A stretch of DNA of 29,979 nt from a virus: IMG/VR virus record IMGVR_UViG_3300037807_000720, positions 1 to 29,979 of that record; one strand, written 5' to 3'. The stretch's first letter is position 1; each line of letters opens with the position of its first letter. The notes beneath the pieces were generated by a model. The model did no database searches. It saw nothing but the letters and a program-made list of their open reading frames with translations, and had not been told where the DNA came from. Positions 13,099 through 21,306 of this stretch are shown here, piece after piece. The position numbers and the translations under genes are program-made.

Positions 13099-16080
13099 TT
13101 ATATTATTTCACAGGTGTCATTGTTGCAAAATTTTTCTACATTAGCTTCTTCATCCTTCACGGTTCCAAAGCTTAATTTACTTAGACTTTGCGTCATTTT
13201 ATTGTAGGTATCTTCGTCTATTGATTCATATGGCATCTGAGCGTATGCACCAATCTTCGTACGGGGAAGAAAGGAAACCGACTTTAGTTTGTACTGATAG
13301 TGCTCTAATGCCCTTTCAATGTCGTGGCCCTCAGTTTCAGGGTTAAATGTTACTGTCACTGACACCGCGTTATCTGCCCAGTTCTCTGACATAAAAGCTG
13401 CTAATTCTAGTTGCTCCCACATCGTCACTTCATTTAGTGGGCGTATACCGCTTCCGACGTCTACCGGTATCTCTACCACTGACGTGGATTCTTCTTGCCC
13501 TACTGCGGGCTCTACTGTGTAACCTGCTTTTTCTAAAGGGCTTAGCAGCTGACTATGATTACCTATTCTCATACGCCTTATATAAAAACGTGACTCAGGG
13601 TAATGTATACCAGGAGTACTACCATTTAGTAAACTGATACTTCCGCTTGGTTTGTTAGTTGTTATTCGTATACTTCGGGGTATAGCTAACCAATTAGAGT
13701 ATATTTTATCATACTCTTTTAAAGCATCATACCCATCGTTCAACCACTCTCTTAGAGTAGGTAAATTCTGGTTTGTTAAGAATTGCGCAATACCACTCAC
13801 ACTGGTACCTACTCTCCTATTTCTTAGCATGACTGCATTAGTCTGTGGCCAATGAGTGTTTAAAAGTGTCACAGTTTTACTGTATAGATAAGCGTACTTT
13901 AAAGATTTTATAAAGTCTTCTTTAGATTCATGTTTGTCAGGGAAGACCTCACATAAATTACATTGAAAAGTTAAAGAATTTCCAAAAACACCCATTCCCG
14001 TAAGGGGCTCGTAAAAACAAAATGTAGGATGGGTACCCGGTAACTCCTCAATAGATCTAATAGACTGGTGTTTTTTATTACTTACAGGCTTTGAATCTTT
14101 ATATGCGTTGTTCTCTGAATACCCAGTGCCAAAATTTCTTATCTTTTTTAATCGCGTGGGGATAGATTTACAGTCATGAGAGTGAATTCTGAGCCCCCAT
14201 AAAGCATAGTTTCGAATTCCCTTATTTGTTTTAAATCCTTTAGGGGAGCATTCAAATGCGGCAGTGTAATTAATTCCAACACGCCGTAAAAGAACTTGCA
14301 TGTCCTTCATTTGTAGCTCCTTACCATATAAAACATAGTGCTCAGTATATTTATTTTTAAGAACTGTGCCATCAGTCTCTATGTACCCTGCTGTAAACTC
14401 TAATATTGATTTCTTATCCATAGTAAAAACAAAATCAGGAAGCCCTTTCATTTTACGTAAATCAGTGGACTTATCAACGTCCAGAACAGATTTTAAATAT
14501 AGCCTGTTTATGGGGTCTTTACACTCTTTCTTTATTTGAGGCTTTCCCCACTTTCCTTTTACATTAAGATTCTTTAATTTAACCTTATCTCCACATAAAG
14601 TTACTATGGGGTTTTCTTTATAAACACAACCATCACCTGCCATTAAACCGTACTCAAAGGCATTAGGATAATACTCCCCCTCAATACCGCCTAAAGTGAA
14701 ATCAGGAAGTCTGTAACCCTTTCTAAGCTCTGAGGCTTTTACAGTTTTAAACTTAACACTGCCAGAGGGTAAAGCACTAAATCTATGGTAGTCCGTCGTT
14801 TCAAGAACTGACCCATCAGTCATAGTAATTCTTAAAAGCTTAGACGACGTAGAAGTTTTAAAAGGTGTAACTTTGGACCAATTTTCCCCGTTCCATATCT
14901 CTACTTCTTTACCAACAATGTTTTTAATTTTTGCATTACCGCTTTTTAATTGTAAGCGAGTGTCACCTGCTACGCATTTTTCTGCGCTCTCTAAGAATAT
15001 CTCACCACATGGATTTGTGGCTTGTGTTCTGTCATCTTTTTGTAATCCATTAGATGTATCTCCCATCCTCTTATTATTATGTGCATTTTCTAACCACAAC
15101 AACCCAGGCTCTCCATTAATACGAATGCTCTCAGCTATATCTTTGTAGTCCATACCTAGTGTAGCATTTACACTATTATTAGATGACCAACCGTAGTCAA
15201 CTCTTCCGGGATTCACTTCGTAGTTTTTTAAGTTTAAAAACTCTTCTGAAGTATCACCTGCTATTAAGATAGCTGACCTTCTTGTATTTCCCGCAACAAC
15301 TACTTTTCCCGTAAGATTGAATATATCGGCTATAGTGGTTTGCGTAATTAAACTGCCGACATTTTTATCTAATGTTTTACATACTGCAGAATGAAATTCT
15401 TTTAAAGGTGCGCTACCTGAAGCAGTCCCACCAAACGTTTTAATAGGAGAGCCTGCAGGACGAATTAATGAGTAATCCATAATAGGAGTTTTATTTTTAC
15501 CAAAATAGGCCCCAATGACCAGTCCTAGTGACTCAACCCACCCTTCTCTTGTGTCTGGTATAACAAAAATCTCTTCTTCTTTAGACGGTTCTCGTACATC
15601 TATGGTACCTGCCCCCTTTAGATCTACCCCCATTCCCACACCAAGCATTAACATATCTTTAGCAAACATGAATGGGTAAGAGGGGTCCTTAGCTATATTT
15701 TCAGTACTGACAAAACAGCAATTGAACAAGGCGGGCGTCAAACGCTTTTTACTTATAATGTCCGACCCTTGTGCAAATAAACCTCTACCTGGGGGCAATA
15801 TTTTCATATGAAACATGCGGTCATACATCTCTTGTGCGGAAAATTGTGACTTCTGTGGGTTCCATTCTAGCCTGTGCTGTTCAATCCAATCCTTTTGGAT
15901 GTTGTAGGTTCCCTCAACAACACGTTTTATTGTTTCCCACCATCGCTCATTTTTGCCGTCGTCCTTTATTCTACTATAGGTTCTGTAGTATACAAGTTCT
16001 CCTAAACCGTTAAACCCAAAAGGTGGTTTCTTTCTTTTATACTTAGATATAAAATTTTCTGATAATGAAAATTTGCTCAT
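13099..16080 (-). CDS. Class II (adenosylcobalamin-dependent) ribonucleotide reductase with intein
   Basis: 993 residues as translated; the exteins are 1-368 and 707-993 (655 residues after splicing). It resembles monomeric B12-dependent ribonucleoside triphosphate reductases: WWETIKRVVEGTYNIQKD, SAQEMYDRMFHMKILPPGRG, FNCCFVST, the active-site loop NPCGEI (C358) and a C-terminal redox pair C985/C990 (CNNDTC). It makes deoxynucleotides for phage DNA without needing oxygen or an iron subunit. Residues 369-706 are an intein (separate entry). ATG 16080 has GGAGG nine bases upstream, and the dUTPase-like gene is immediately upstream in the operon. Its Trp codons are all TGG; stop TAA, followed by hairpins and a terminator. 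Confidence 0.93.
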   Translation of the reverse strand: MSKFSLSENFISKYKRKKPPFGFNGLGELVYYRTYSRIKDDGKNERWWETIKRVVEGTYNIQKDWIEQHRLEWNPQKSQFSAQEMYDRMFHMKILPPGRGLFAQGSDIISKKRLTPALFNCCFVSTENIAKDPSYPFMFAKDMLMLGVGMGVDLKGAGTIDVREPSKEEEIFVIPDTREGWVESLGLVIGAYFGKNKTPIMDYSLIRPAGSPIKTFGGTASGSAPLKEFHSAVCKTLDKNVGSLITQTTIADIFNLTGKVVVAGNTRRSAILIAGDTSEEFLNLKNYEVNPGRVDYGWSSNNSVNATLGMDYKDIAESIRINGEPGLLWLENAHNNKRMGDTSNGLQKDDRTQATNPCGEIFLESAEKCVAGDTRLQLKSGNAKIKNIVGKEVEIWNGENWSKVTPFKTSTSSKLLRITMTDGSVLETTDYHRFSALPSGSVKFKTVKASELRKGYRLPDFTLGGIEGEYYPNAFEYGLMAGDGCVYKENPIVTLCGDKVKLKNLNVKGKWGKPQIKKECKDPINRLYLKSVLDVDKSTDLRKMKGLPDFVFTMDKKSILEFTAGYIETDGTVLKNKYTEHYVLYGKELQMKDMQVLLRRVGINYTAAFECSPKGFKTNKGIRNYALWGLRIHSHDCKSIPTRLKKIRNFGTGYSENNAYKDSKPVSNKKHQSIRSIEELPGTHPTFCFYEPLTGMGVFGNSLTFQCNLCEVFPDKHESKEDFIKSLKYAYLYSKTVTLLNTHWPQTNAVMLRNRRVGTSVSGIAQFLTNQNLPTLREWLNDGYDALKEYDKIYSNWLAIPRSIRITTNKPSGSISLLNGSTPGIHYPESRFYIRRMRIGNHSQLLSPLEKAGYTVEPAVGQEESTSVVEIPVDVGSGIRPLNEVTMWEQLELAAFMSENWADNAVSVTVTFNPETEGHDIERALEHYQYKLKSVSFLPRTKIGAYAQMPYESIDEDTYNKMTQSLSKLSFGTVKDEEANVEKFCNNDTCEII
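13963..14976 (-). mobile_element. Intein with LAGLIDADG homing endonuclease, in the reductase gene
   Basis: 338 residues (369-706 of the host protein). It starts with Cys in CVAGDTRLQL (block A), has LRITMTDGSVL and TDYHRF (block B, T429/H432), two LAGLIDADG motifs (FEYGLMAGDG, D483; LEFTAGYIETDG, D570), and a C-terminal block ending VFGNSLTFQ before the +1 residue C707. The last residue is Gln instead of the usual Asn and the penultimate one is Phe instead of His. Removing it restores ESAEK-CNLCEVF, ten residues after NPCGEI in the active-site region. The endonuclease domain would spread the element by cutting intein-free alleles. Both LAGLIDADG Asp residues are present, so it looks active. 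Confidence 0.92.
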
Positions 16081-16082
16081 AC

Positions 16083-16484
16083 TTAATCCTCCGATAAAGA
16101 GTCGTCTTCCTCTAGTTTAAAGTCATGGGTTTTTAAGATTGTTACTTGTGCTATAGGGTCTCCAGGTAATAATGTTATAGGATAAGCTCCTGTATTTGAC
16201 ATTATTACTGTTACCTCTCCCCTAAAAGAGCTGTCTATAATACCTGCTTTTACCGATAAGGTGTGCTCTATAGCAACACTATTTCTATCCCAAATTTTGC
16301 CAAAGTATCCATCTGGTATCTCTAAACAGATACCTGTTTTTATTTTTTTTACTGTTTGACCTGCCACGACTATTTTTTCACTTACAAATAAACCTAGCTC
16401 GGAAGAGTTATCGTGTACTATAGATGGTCCTTTCACTGAACTCCGTAATTTTTTATATTTTACTATCATTTTTGATTCAGTCAT
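16083..16484 (-). CDS. dUTPase-like protein with altered motifs
   Basis: 133 residues of the trimeric dUTPase fold, which would remove dUTP and supply dUMP. Motif 3 is intact (AGIIDSSFRGEV, catalytic-type D84) and motif 4 is good (PGDPIAQV). Motif 1 is unusual: ELGLFVSE, without the D of AGYDL. Motif 2 is DRNSVA, where PRSGLA is usual, so its Ser is Asn. The Gly-rich motif 5 is missing and an acidic tail (EEDDSLSED) replaces it. It may therefore be inactive, use another nucleotide, or be related to dCTP deaminase-dUTPases. It ends two bases before the reductase start. ATG 16484 has only weak AGAAG upstream. Stop TAA. Confidence 0.8.
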   Translation of the reverse strand: MTESKMIVKYKKLRSSVKGPSIVHDNSSELGLFVSEKIVVAGQTVKKIKTGICLEIPDGYFGKIWDRNSVAIEHTLSVKAGIIDSSFRGEVTVIMSNTGAYPITLLPGDPIAQVTILKTHDFKLEEDDSLSED

Positions 16485-16497
16485 TTTCTTCTTTTGG

Positions 16498-16725
16498 TTA
16501 TGTTAAAATCATTATTAATTTAATATTTTTAGTGGGTATCAATATAGTATATGGTGTAGGTTCCCCAAATTCTTTTATTATTTCTTCATTAGTGTGTGGC
16601 TTTAACATGACAAATGTTTCATTGTAACATACAATATGTCCAACCCCACCACCTACTAGTGAGTCATGTACTATCTGCACCACATTTTTCTTTTGAACTA
16701 TCTCTTCTATAAATCGTAAATCCAT
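16498..16725 (-). CDS. Small orphan, possible SH3/Sm-like barrel
   Basis: 75 residues, not recognised. After a helix (DLRFIEEIVQKKN) come alternating hydrophobic strands (VVQIVHDSLVGGGVGHIVCY, TFVMLKP, YTILIPTKNIKLIMIL), a pattern like small five-stranded barrels of Sm or SH3 type; this is an impression only. The start ATG 16725 lies inside the end of recU (19-base overlap), and the dUTPase-like gene follows, so it belongs to this operon. Stop TAA, no Trp codons. Confidence 0.5.
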   Translation of the reverse strand: MDLRFIEEIVQKKNVVQIVHDSLVGGGVGHIVCYNETFVMLKPHTNEEIIKEFGEPTPYTILIPTKNIKLIMILT

Positions 16726-17183
16726 GTGTCTTTATCGGTTAGTAATGTTAAGTAGTCGTCAGCTTCCACTAACCACTCGTCTTTAAAATCATTATATGGT
16801 ATGGACTTTCTTCCATCACCATACCAATACTTAGACACCAGTGATATAGGCGTCACAAATGCACGCTTATGCATTTTTTTAAAATGTATGAGAAAGAACG
16901 CTAAACCTCCAAGCTCCTCCACCAATTCTAAGTACATCAATTGGTGTTGTTTTATGTTTTTTAATGGAAAAGATGTTTTTATCTGAGTTTCTTTCGCATC
17001 AAATGCTACAAATCTCCCGTTAGGGGGAACTAATCCTGTGTAGTCTACTGTACTAGTTTGTGCAATTAAGCCCTTTCGCGTGTAAAGGATTGGTACAGGT
17101 ACCTTCAGTATAAGTGCTTTCTTCTTCTTTCTATACTTCCAATTTGCTGCATTAGCAGATTTTTCTAGTTCATTAACTTTCAT
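16707..17183 (-). CDS. recU: RecU-type Holliday junction resolvase
   Basis: 158 residues. The core matches RecU: TSTVDYTGL (D47), RFVAFDAKETQIKTSFPLKNIKQHQ (D62, K64, the D/E-x-K metal-binding pair) and ELGGLAFFLIHF. RecU resolves four-way junctions in recombination and before packaging. The N-terminus is shorter than in bacterial RecU and has a basic patch (KYRKKKKA). RecU is mainly a Bacillota and Mycoplasmatota protein, which hints at the host. The start overlaps the end of the glycosyltransferase gene by 11 bases. The stop is TAG. A second, unrelated resolvase-like nuclease is encoded at 24031. Confidence 0.9.
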   Translation of the reverse strand: MKVNELEKSANAANWKYRKKKKALILKVPVPILYTRKGLIAQTSTVDYTGLVPPNGRFVAFDAKETQIKTSFPLKNIKQHQLMYLELVEELGGLAFFLIHFKKMHKRAFVTPISLVSKYWYGDGRKSIPYNDFKDEWLVEADDYLTLLTDKDTWIYDL

Positions 17184-18348
17184 TTTTTATAAGAATGGTT
17201 AGACCATTGTTATTAGTGTACCTCTTAAAGATAGACCACTCATTGTGATGAGATATAAATTCTTCAACAGCTATCCACAGACCCTTACTTTTCCCGTCCT
17301 CGCCAGTAAGTTCAAACGAAGTTGTATCATGCATTACTATGTACTTACTTACTTTCGAATGATGCGTTTCTAATTCAGCTATCAATTGTTGGTATACATG
17401 CCATGTGTCAATAAATAAGAGCTCTGTCCTATCTATCTCTAACTTCAAAGTGTCTTCTTCATCGAATTTAAAGTCTATACCCTTTTCCTTGGCATATATT
17501 ATCAATGAACTTGCATCATCATCCTTCTTATCTATGTCATAGGACCTTAAAATACTTGGTTCACCCATTATCAACGCTATTGTTGATACTCCGTGCCGGA
17601 CACCAAACTCTGTTACATGGTTAACTTCTGATGCAAGATTTTTAAGGGTCTGAAGGTGCTCATTTATGTCTGATTGGCTATTACATAAGTCATGGAATCT
17701 TTTATTAACTCCACCAAAAGGAGATGCATAAGTTTCTTCTCCCGGAGGTCCACCCCATTTCTTATTGTAGTGTTCTCTTAGAGCATAAAAATCTCTATTC
17801 AATGATTGATCTTTTTGAATAGTCATGGACCCTCTGTATATACTAGGGTTACACCCCTCATCAATCACGGGAAAAGCTCCACTTAGTTTAAGTCTATAGA
17901 TGTAATCGTTATCCTCAAAATAAGCCGGATAAAAAGTAGTGTCAAAGTAACCTACTGCATCAATAGCTTTTTGAGAGATAAAAAAAGAGCACCAACCCAA
18001 CTTACTATAGATTACGCTATAATTTTTATGTGTCTCTACGATCTTTTTTAAATCAGACGATGTTTTAGTTAAAACAATGTCATCATTTAATATAAGAAGA
18101 TGGTCCCCATTACTATTAAAAAATTTGTCAATTAAAAAGTTCCAGCTGCCTGCGACACCCAAATTATGTTTTGGACGTATTATTGTTGTAATGTCTTTTA
18201 AACTATTAGGTACTGATATATCTTGTCCCCCGTTATCAATTATACATAGTTGGTAAAGATCGGGTAAATTCGTAGCTAGATCATCTAAGCTCTCGTGCAA
18301 AAGATCTGCTCGATTTATTGTTGGTATCCCTACGAATAATTTAATCAT
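17173..18348 (-). CDS. GT2 glycosyltransferase fused to a methyltransferase-like domain
   Basis: 391 residues. Residues 1-210 are a GT-A family 2 glycosyltransferase: FVGIPTINRADLL, IIDNGGQD, LGVAGSWN, the DxD-like LNDDIVL (89-90) and FEDNDY (144-149). Residues 240-385 resemble class I SAM-dependent methyltransferases of the Methyltransf_24/cephalosporin-hydroxylase type: TEFGVRHGVSTIALI, SYDID, LLFIDTWHVYQQL and YIVMHDTT. The pair could add and then modify a sugar on DNA, virion or host surface; the target is not known. AAGGAG precedes ATG 18348, which is the first gene after the terminator at 18375-18411. Its six Trp codons are TGG; stop TAA. Confidence 0.85.
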   Translation of the reverse strand: MIKLFVGIPTINRADLLHESLDDLATNLPDLYQLCIIDNGGQDISVPNSLKDITTIIRPKHNLGVAGSWNFLIDKFFNSNGDHLLILNDDIVLTKTSSDLKKIVETHKNYSVIYSKLGWCSFFISQKAIDAVGYFDTTFYPAYFEDNDYIYRLKLSGAFPVIDEGCNPSIYRGSMTIQKDQSLNRDFYALREHYNKKWGGPPGEETYASPFGGVNKRFHDLCNSQSDINEHLQTLKNLASEVNHVTEFGVRHGVSTIALIMGEPSILRSYDIDKKDDDASSLIIYAKEKGIDFKFDEEDTLKLEIDRTELLFIDTWHVYQQLIAELETHHSKVSKYIVMHDTTSFELTGEDGKSKGLWIAVEEFISHHNEWSIFKRYTNNNGLTILIKNES

Positions 18349-18374
18349 GCTGCATCTCCTTAAGTTAAACTATA

Positions 18375-18411
18375 AAATTTAAAAAGGCGGGCATAAATTA
18401 TACCCGCCTTT
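18375..18411 (-). terminator. Rho-independent terminator after the DUF669-like gene
   Basis: On the minus strand AAAGGCGGG (18411-18403) pairs with CCCGCCTTT (18391-18383), then TTTTTAAATTTTA. It separates the recombination genes from the glycosyltransferase-reductase operon. Confidence 0.88.
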
Positions 18412-18432
18412 ACACAAACTTATTACAAGCTA

Positions 18433-18864
18433 TTACTCAAATAAACTTGCACCAGTAAGTTCCTCACCTTCAATTATACCTTTATATTTTGATAAAGGGT
18501 TAGTAGGATTACCGTTCGGAGTTTTACCCGGTTCTGTGTATGCCGAGACTTTCAATCCAACAAGACCATCGGCGATCTCATTTGGCTCAACATCTTCCTT
18601 GGTTACTAAGTCGCTACCTGCTGCTCGTAGAAATCCAAATAAAAATCCATAAGCTTTAGGAGTCAAAACAAAGTTACTCCACAGTTTTCTGTTTATAAAG
18701 ATACCATCCGTTACATGAAACGTAGTTTTTATCATTTCATTCCCTGTAGACGCAGTTGTCAGTTCGGCATTCTCCACTACTAAGTTGTAACGTCCTTCTG
18801 GCAATGGCTCAAACCCATCTCCACTCCTTTGAGTTTCCCCTACTTCTTTAAAGTTAATACCCAT
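18433..18864 (-). CDS. DUF669-like single-stranded-DNA-binding protein
   Basis: 143 residues. The pattern (MGINFKEV, FEPLPEGRYNLVVENAEL, GNEMIKTTFHVTDG, INRKLWSNFVLTPKA, then FLRAAGSD and GLKVSAYTEPG) fits DUF669-type proteins, OB-fold ssDNA binders that sit beside Sak4-type recombinases in phages. The start overlaps the Sak4-like stop as TAATG, which supports the pairing. The C-terminus is EELTGASLFE; the last four residues match those of the protein at 12565. Single Trp as TGG; stop TAA just before the terminator. Confidence 0.8.
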   Translation of the reverse strand: MGINFKEVGETQRSGDGFEPLPEGRYNLVVENAELTTASTGNEMIKTTFHVTDGIFINRKLWSNFVLTPKAYGFLFGFLRAAGSDLVTKEDVEPNEIADGLVGLKVSAYTEPGKTPNGNPTNPLSKYKGIIEGEELTGASLFE

Positions 18865-19802
18865 TATTTATTATTGGTTTTTGTTGTTAAATCTGATAAT
18901 AATAACTCAGCTTCGTCTTGTTTTAGATCCAGCACACTTGTTACCATGTAGTCAGCTTTTAGTTTCTTTTTTAAGTCTTTTTGGTCCAGGCCGCTAGCAG
19001 CATCTTCTATTTTTTCTAGGGTATCAGCCTTTACTCCCGCTGTTTTTAATTCTTTACCTTTGTATTCTATATCAACACTTCTTCCCATACTTTCATTTTG
19101 TTCTAGGTTTTGTTGTTGATTAAATACTACAGCCTCTCTTTCTAACCCTTCTATTCCTATAAACTGAGTAAAAGATTTATAGTTAAACTCAAATTCATGA
19201 GGTAACTTATTTGTTCTATCTTTCACCATTTTGGCCATGTGGTTACCTTCTTCGTCTGTGTACAGTTCGAGCACTATATCAAAGTGGTAGGGCAAATCTT
19301 TAGGGCCTTCAGGCGTAGTTCCTATCACCTGCATAAATTCATCCTTATCAGTACTATACAAGGGTTTTGATTTAGCTGTTACGATAATGTTCATATCCAA
19401 CGATAACATTTTTGTAATTAAAATCTTAACGTCTGACTTAATGAATTTATAATCTAGAGGCCTAATTTCATAATTAGGGTTCCCAGACTTTATTCTCATT
19501 TTTGCTACTTGCTTTTCTATGATTGAGTCATATAAGTTACTGAAAGAATCAATTACAAAAGTTTTAAACCCCGCAGGATCCTTTAGTAGCTCGTCTACTG
19601 CTTTATTAACTTTCTTAGGGCTAACTGTTTGAATACGATGAAAGTCAAAGTATTCTCCATAGTGCTCAGTTCCCCTCTCTGTGTCGATTACAGCAGGCTT
19701 AGGAAAGTGTAGACTTACTACCGATTTTCCAGTCCCTGATGCACCGTATATAAGCATTTTTAGTCTTTCTGCTCTTGGCTTTGCTTTTTCAAATAAGCTC
19801 AT
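18864..19802 (-). CDS. Sak4-like RecA-fold ATPase, single-strand annealing/recombination protein
   Basis: 312 residues. Walker A GASGTGKS (20-27), Walker B TFVIDSF (81-87, D85), a sensor-like NIIVTAKSK, and the DLPYHFDIVLELY segment of AAA_24/Sak4 proteins. These act with an ssDNA-binding partner in phage recombination; the partner gene follows directly. Residues after about 235 are a Gln/Glu/Lys-rich region with helices, longer than in minimal Sak4. The N-terminus reads MSLFE, the same four residues that end the two putative ssDNA-binding proteins. There is no clear Shine-Dalgarno before ATG 19802. No Trp; stop TAA. Confidence 0.85.
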   Translation of the reverse strand: MSLFEKAKPRAERLKMLIYGASGTGKSVVSLHFPKPAVIDTERGTEHYGEYFDFHRIQTVSPKKVNKAVDELLKDPAGFKTFVIDSFSNLYDSIIEKQVAKMRIKSGNPNYEIRPLDYKFIKSDVKILITKMLSLDMNIIVTAKSKPLYSTDKDEFMQVIGTTPEGPKDLPYHFDIVLELYTDEEGNHMAKMVKDRTNKLPHEFEFNYKSFTQFIGIEGLEREAVVFNQQQNLEQNESMGRSVDIEYKGKELKTAGVKADTLEKIEDAASGLDQKDLKKKLKADYMVTSVLDLKQDEAELLLSDLTTKTNNK

Positions 19803-19825
19803 CTAGTTTTCTTGGTTATATTATT

Positions 19826-20482
19826 TTATTTTATAAAAGTGTAATTTTTTGATATTAAGTATGCGTTGTATGTTGCTTGAACATCTCTTAAACAATACTC
19901 CTTTATTTCTTTGATCCTCCCATCTTTAAACGCTACAGATACGTTCTCTGCAGTTATTTCTTCTTCTTTGGGAGAGGGTATTCCGAGGTGATCACATGTC
20001 AATCTAAGGCTGGCCCCTTTAAACCTATCATAGTCTGCCATAATAACATGAACATCCCAATGAGGGTACTTAAAGAATTTCTTAGTGTTTAAAAAACTTT
20101 GGTTAGTAGCTTTCAATCCATGTTTCATCGACCTTTTTATAATCCAAGGAACGTCAAAAGACAACCCATTGAATGATATAAATAGACCCCTAAAACCTGA
20201 CACTATCTTCCAGAACCTAGATAAAATATCTTTTTCATCTCCTGTTAACCCAATAGTATCATACTTACCATCTGTTGTAGTTTTCATTAATCCTATACAT
20301 ACTATTTCCCCAAAGTATGGGTTGGTTCCCATTATCAAAGACTTTGCAGATTCGTATTCTTCTGTGGTTGGTTCACTAGACCCCGAGAACCTTCTTTCTA
20401 ACTTTTTATCCAGCTCATGCTGTTGGATATTACTTAGCTCTGTCTGAGGTACAGTTTCTATATCGAAAGTAATAGTTTCCAT
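19826..20482 (-). CDS. DEDDy 3'-5' exonuclease (DnaQ/PolB-exo type)
   Basis: 218 residues. ExoI FDIET (D7, E9), ExoII SFNGLSFDVPWI (D110) and ExoIII EYCLRDV (Y196, D200) give the full DEDDy set, as in predicted PolB-like exonucleases. It would trim 3' ends in replication or recombination; the DNA polymerase at 6059 has its own exonuclease, so this is likely a separate repair or recombination enzyme beside the Sak4-like protein. ATG 20482 has no Shine-Dalgarno; a 14-base inverted repeat lies just upstream. Stop TAA. Confidence 0.88.
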   Translation of the reverse strand: METITFDIETVPQTELSNIQQHELDKKLERRFSGSSEPTTEEYESAKSLIMGTNPYFGEIVCIGLMKTTTDGKYDTIGLTGDEKDILSRFWKIVSGFRGLFISFNGLSFDVPWIIKRSMKHGLKATNQSFLNTKKFFKYPHWDVHVIMADYDRFKGASLRLTCDHLGIPSPKEEEITAENVSVAFKDGRIKEIKEYCLRDVQATYNAYLISKNYTFIK

Positions 20483-20496
20483 TTAATTTTGTGATT

Positions 20497-20542
20497 ATTA
20501 GTTATATTAATTTATTTTACTTCTCTCTTTAATATAACTAAT
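20497..20542. repeat. Perfect 14-bp inverted repeat with second copy of the 16-base element
   Basis: ATTAGTTATATTAA (20497-20510) and TTAATATAACTAAT (20529-20542) are exact reverse complements 18 bases apart, upstream of the exonuclease start. The right arm, extended to 20527, is the same 16-mer as at 9159-9174. It could be an operator for a dimeric regulator or a paired promoter element. Confidence 0.55.
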
Positions 20543-20550
20543 TCACCTAA

Positions 20551-21306
20551 TTAAAGCAACAATGGTTCTGATATTGGCGCTATTAAAAACAAACTTTCAA
20601 ACTCAGGGAAGGTATCTTTCATTAATTTTAACACGGTATCTGGCGTATTTGTTCTGGAACTTAGATGCCCGAAAGCAATCCACTCTACGCTACCCAAATC
20701 AACATCATTCTCTATATACTCCGATATTTGATGGTTACCTAAGTGACCAAAAGGTCCCGATATCCTCATCTTTAATAACTCATCATACTTTTCATAGTCA
20801 TCTAACATTTGTTGATCGTAATCAGCCTCTAGAAAGTATGCGTCACAAGACTCTAAAGCTACCCTCATTACTTTTGATATGCTTCCGGAGTCAGTTAAGT
20901 AGCCAAACTTTTTATCTGTACCGGTATCTGTGATTGTGTAGCCTAAACTTGCTTTACTGTCATGCTTAGTAGTGTATGCTTTTACTAACATATCTCCTAC
21001 TTTGATTTCATCCCCACCTTTTATGAACTGTACATCACAATTTTTAAATATTTTTTCTTTTGCAATGAATGATTCTTCTGGTATATAAATAGGACATCCC
21101 TGTTTCCTACCTACAACACCTGCCCCAGCAACATGGTCATGATGCTCATGTGTTATAAACAGGGCGGATATTTCTAAGTCATCTTCTTCAGATGCTTCAA
21201 GTATTTTTTTGTAGCTCACTCCAGCGTCTATAAGCAAAGTAGCCTCCGAAGAGGCCACTTTACAACAATTACCTGAGCTGCTACTGTACAACGGGTGTAT
21301 TTCCAT
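20551..21306 (-). CDS. Metallo-beta-lactamase-fold hydrolase, YycJ/WalJ-like
   Basis: 251 residues. The N-terminus LYSSSSGNCCKV, the LLIDAG strand and the metal site THEHHDH (52-58), then TKHDS and FLEADYD and a later GHLGNHQIS and AFGHLSSR, match the YycJ/WalJ group of beta-CASP-lacking MBL proteins, which have 5' exonuclease or related phosphodiesterase activity on DNA. Its place between exonuclease and primase-ATPase fits DNA processing. The ATG overlaps the stop of the primase gene as TAATG. Stop TAA. Confidence 0.87.
   Translation of the reverse strand: MEIHPLYSSSSGNCCKVASSEATLLIDAGVSYKKILEASEEDDLEISALFITHEHHDHVAGAGVVGRKQGCPIYIPEESFIAKEKIFKNCDVQFIKGGDEIKVGDMLVKAYTTKHDSKASLGYTITDTGTDKKFGYLTDSGSISKVMRVALESCDAYFLEADYDQQMLDDYEKYDELLKMRISGPFGHLGNHQISEYIENDVDLGSVEWIAFGHLSSRTNTPDTVLKLMKDTFPEFESLFLIAPISEPLLL

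Noticed and set aside
18392-18402. TATAAT inside the terminator loop at 18.39 kb as a promoter
   Set aside because: No -35 box at proper spacing; the hexamer is explained by an AT-rich loop.
20085-20447. Plus-strand open frame opposite the exonuclease, and similar long antisense frames (e.g. 14873-15148, 24587-24922, 2277-2645 minus)
   Set aside because: They lie wholly opposite well-supported genes, lack ribosome sites and have hydrophobic, low-information sequence typical of antisense frames.
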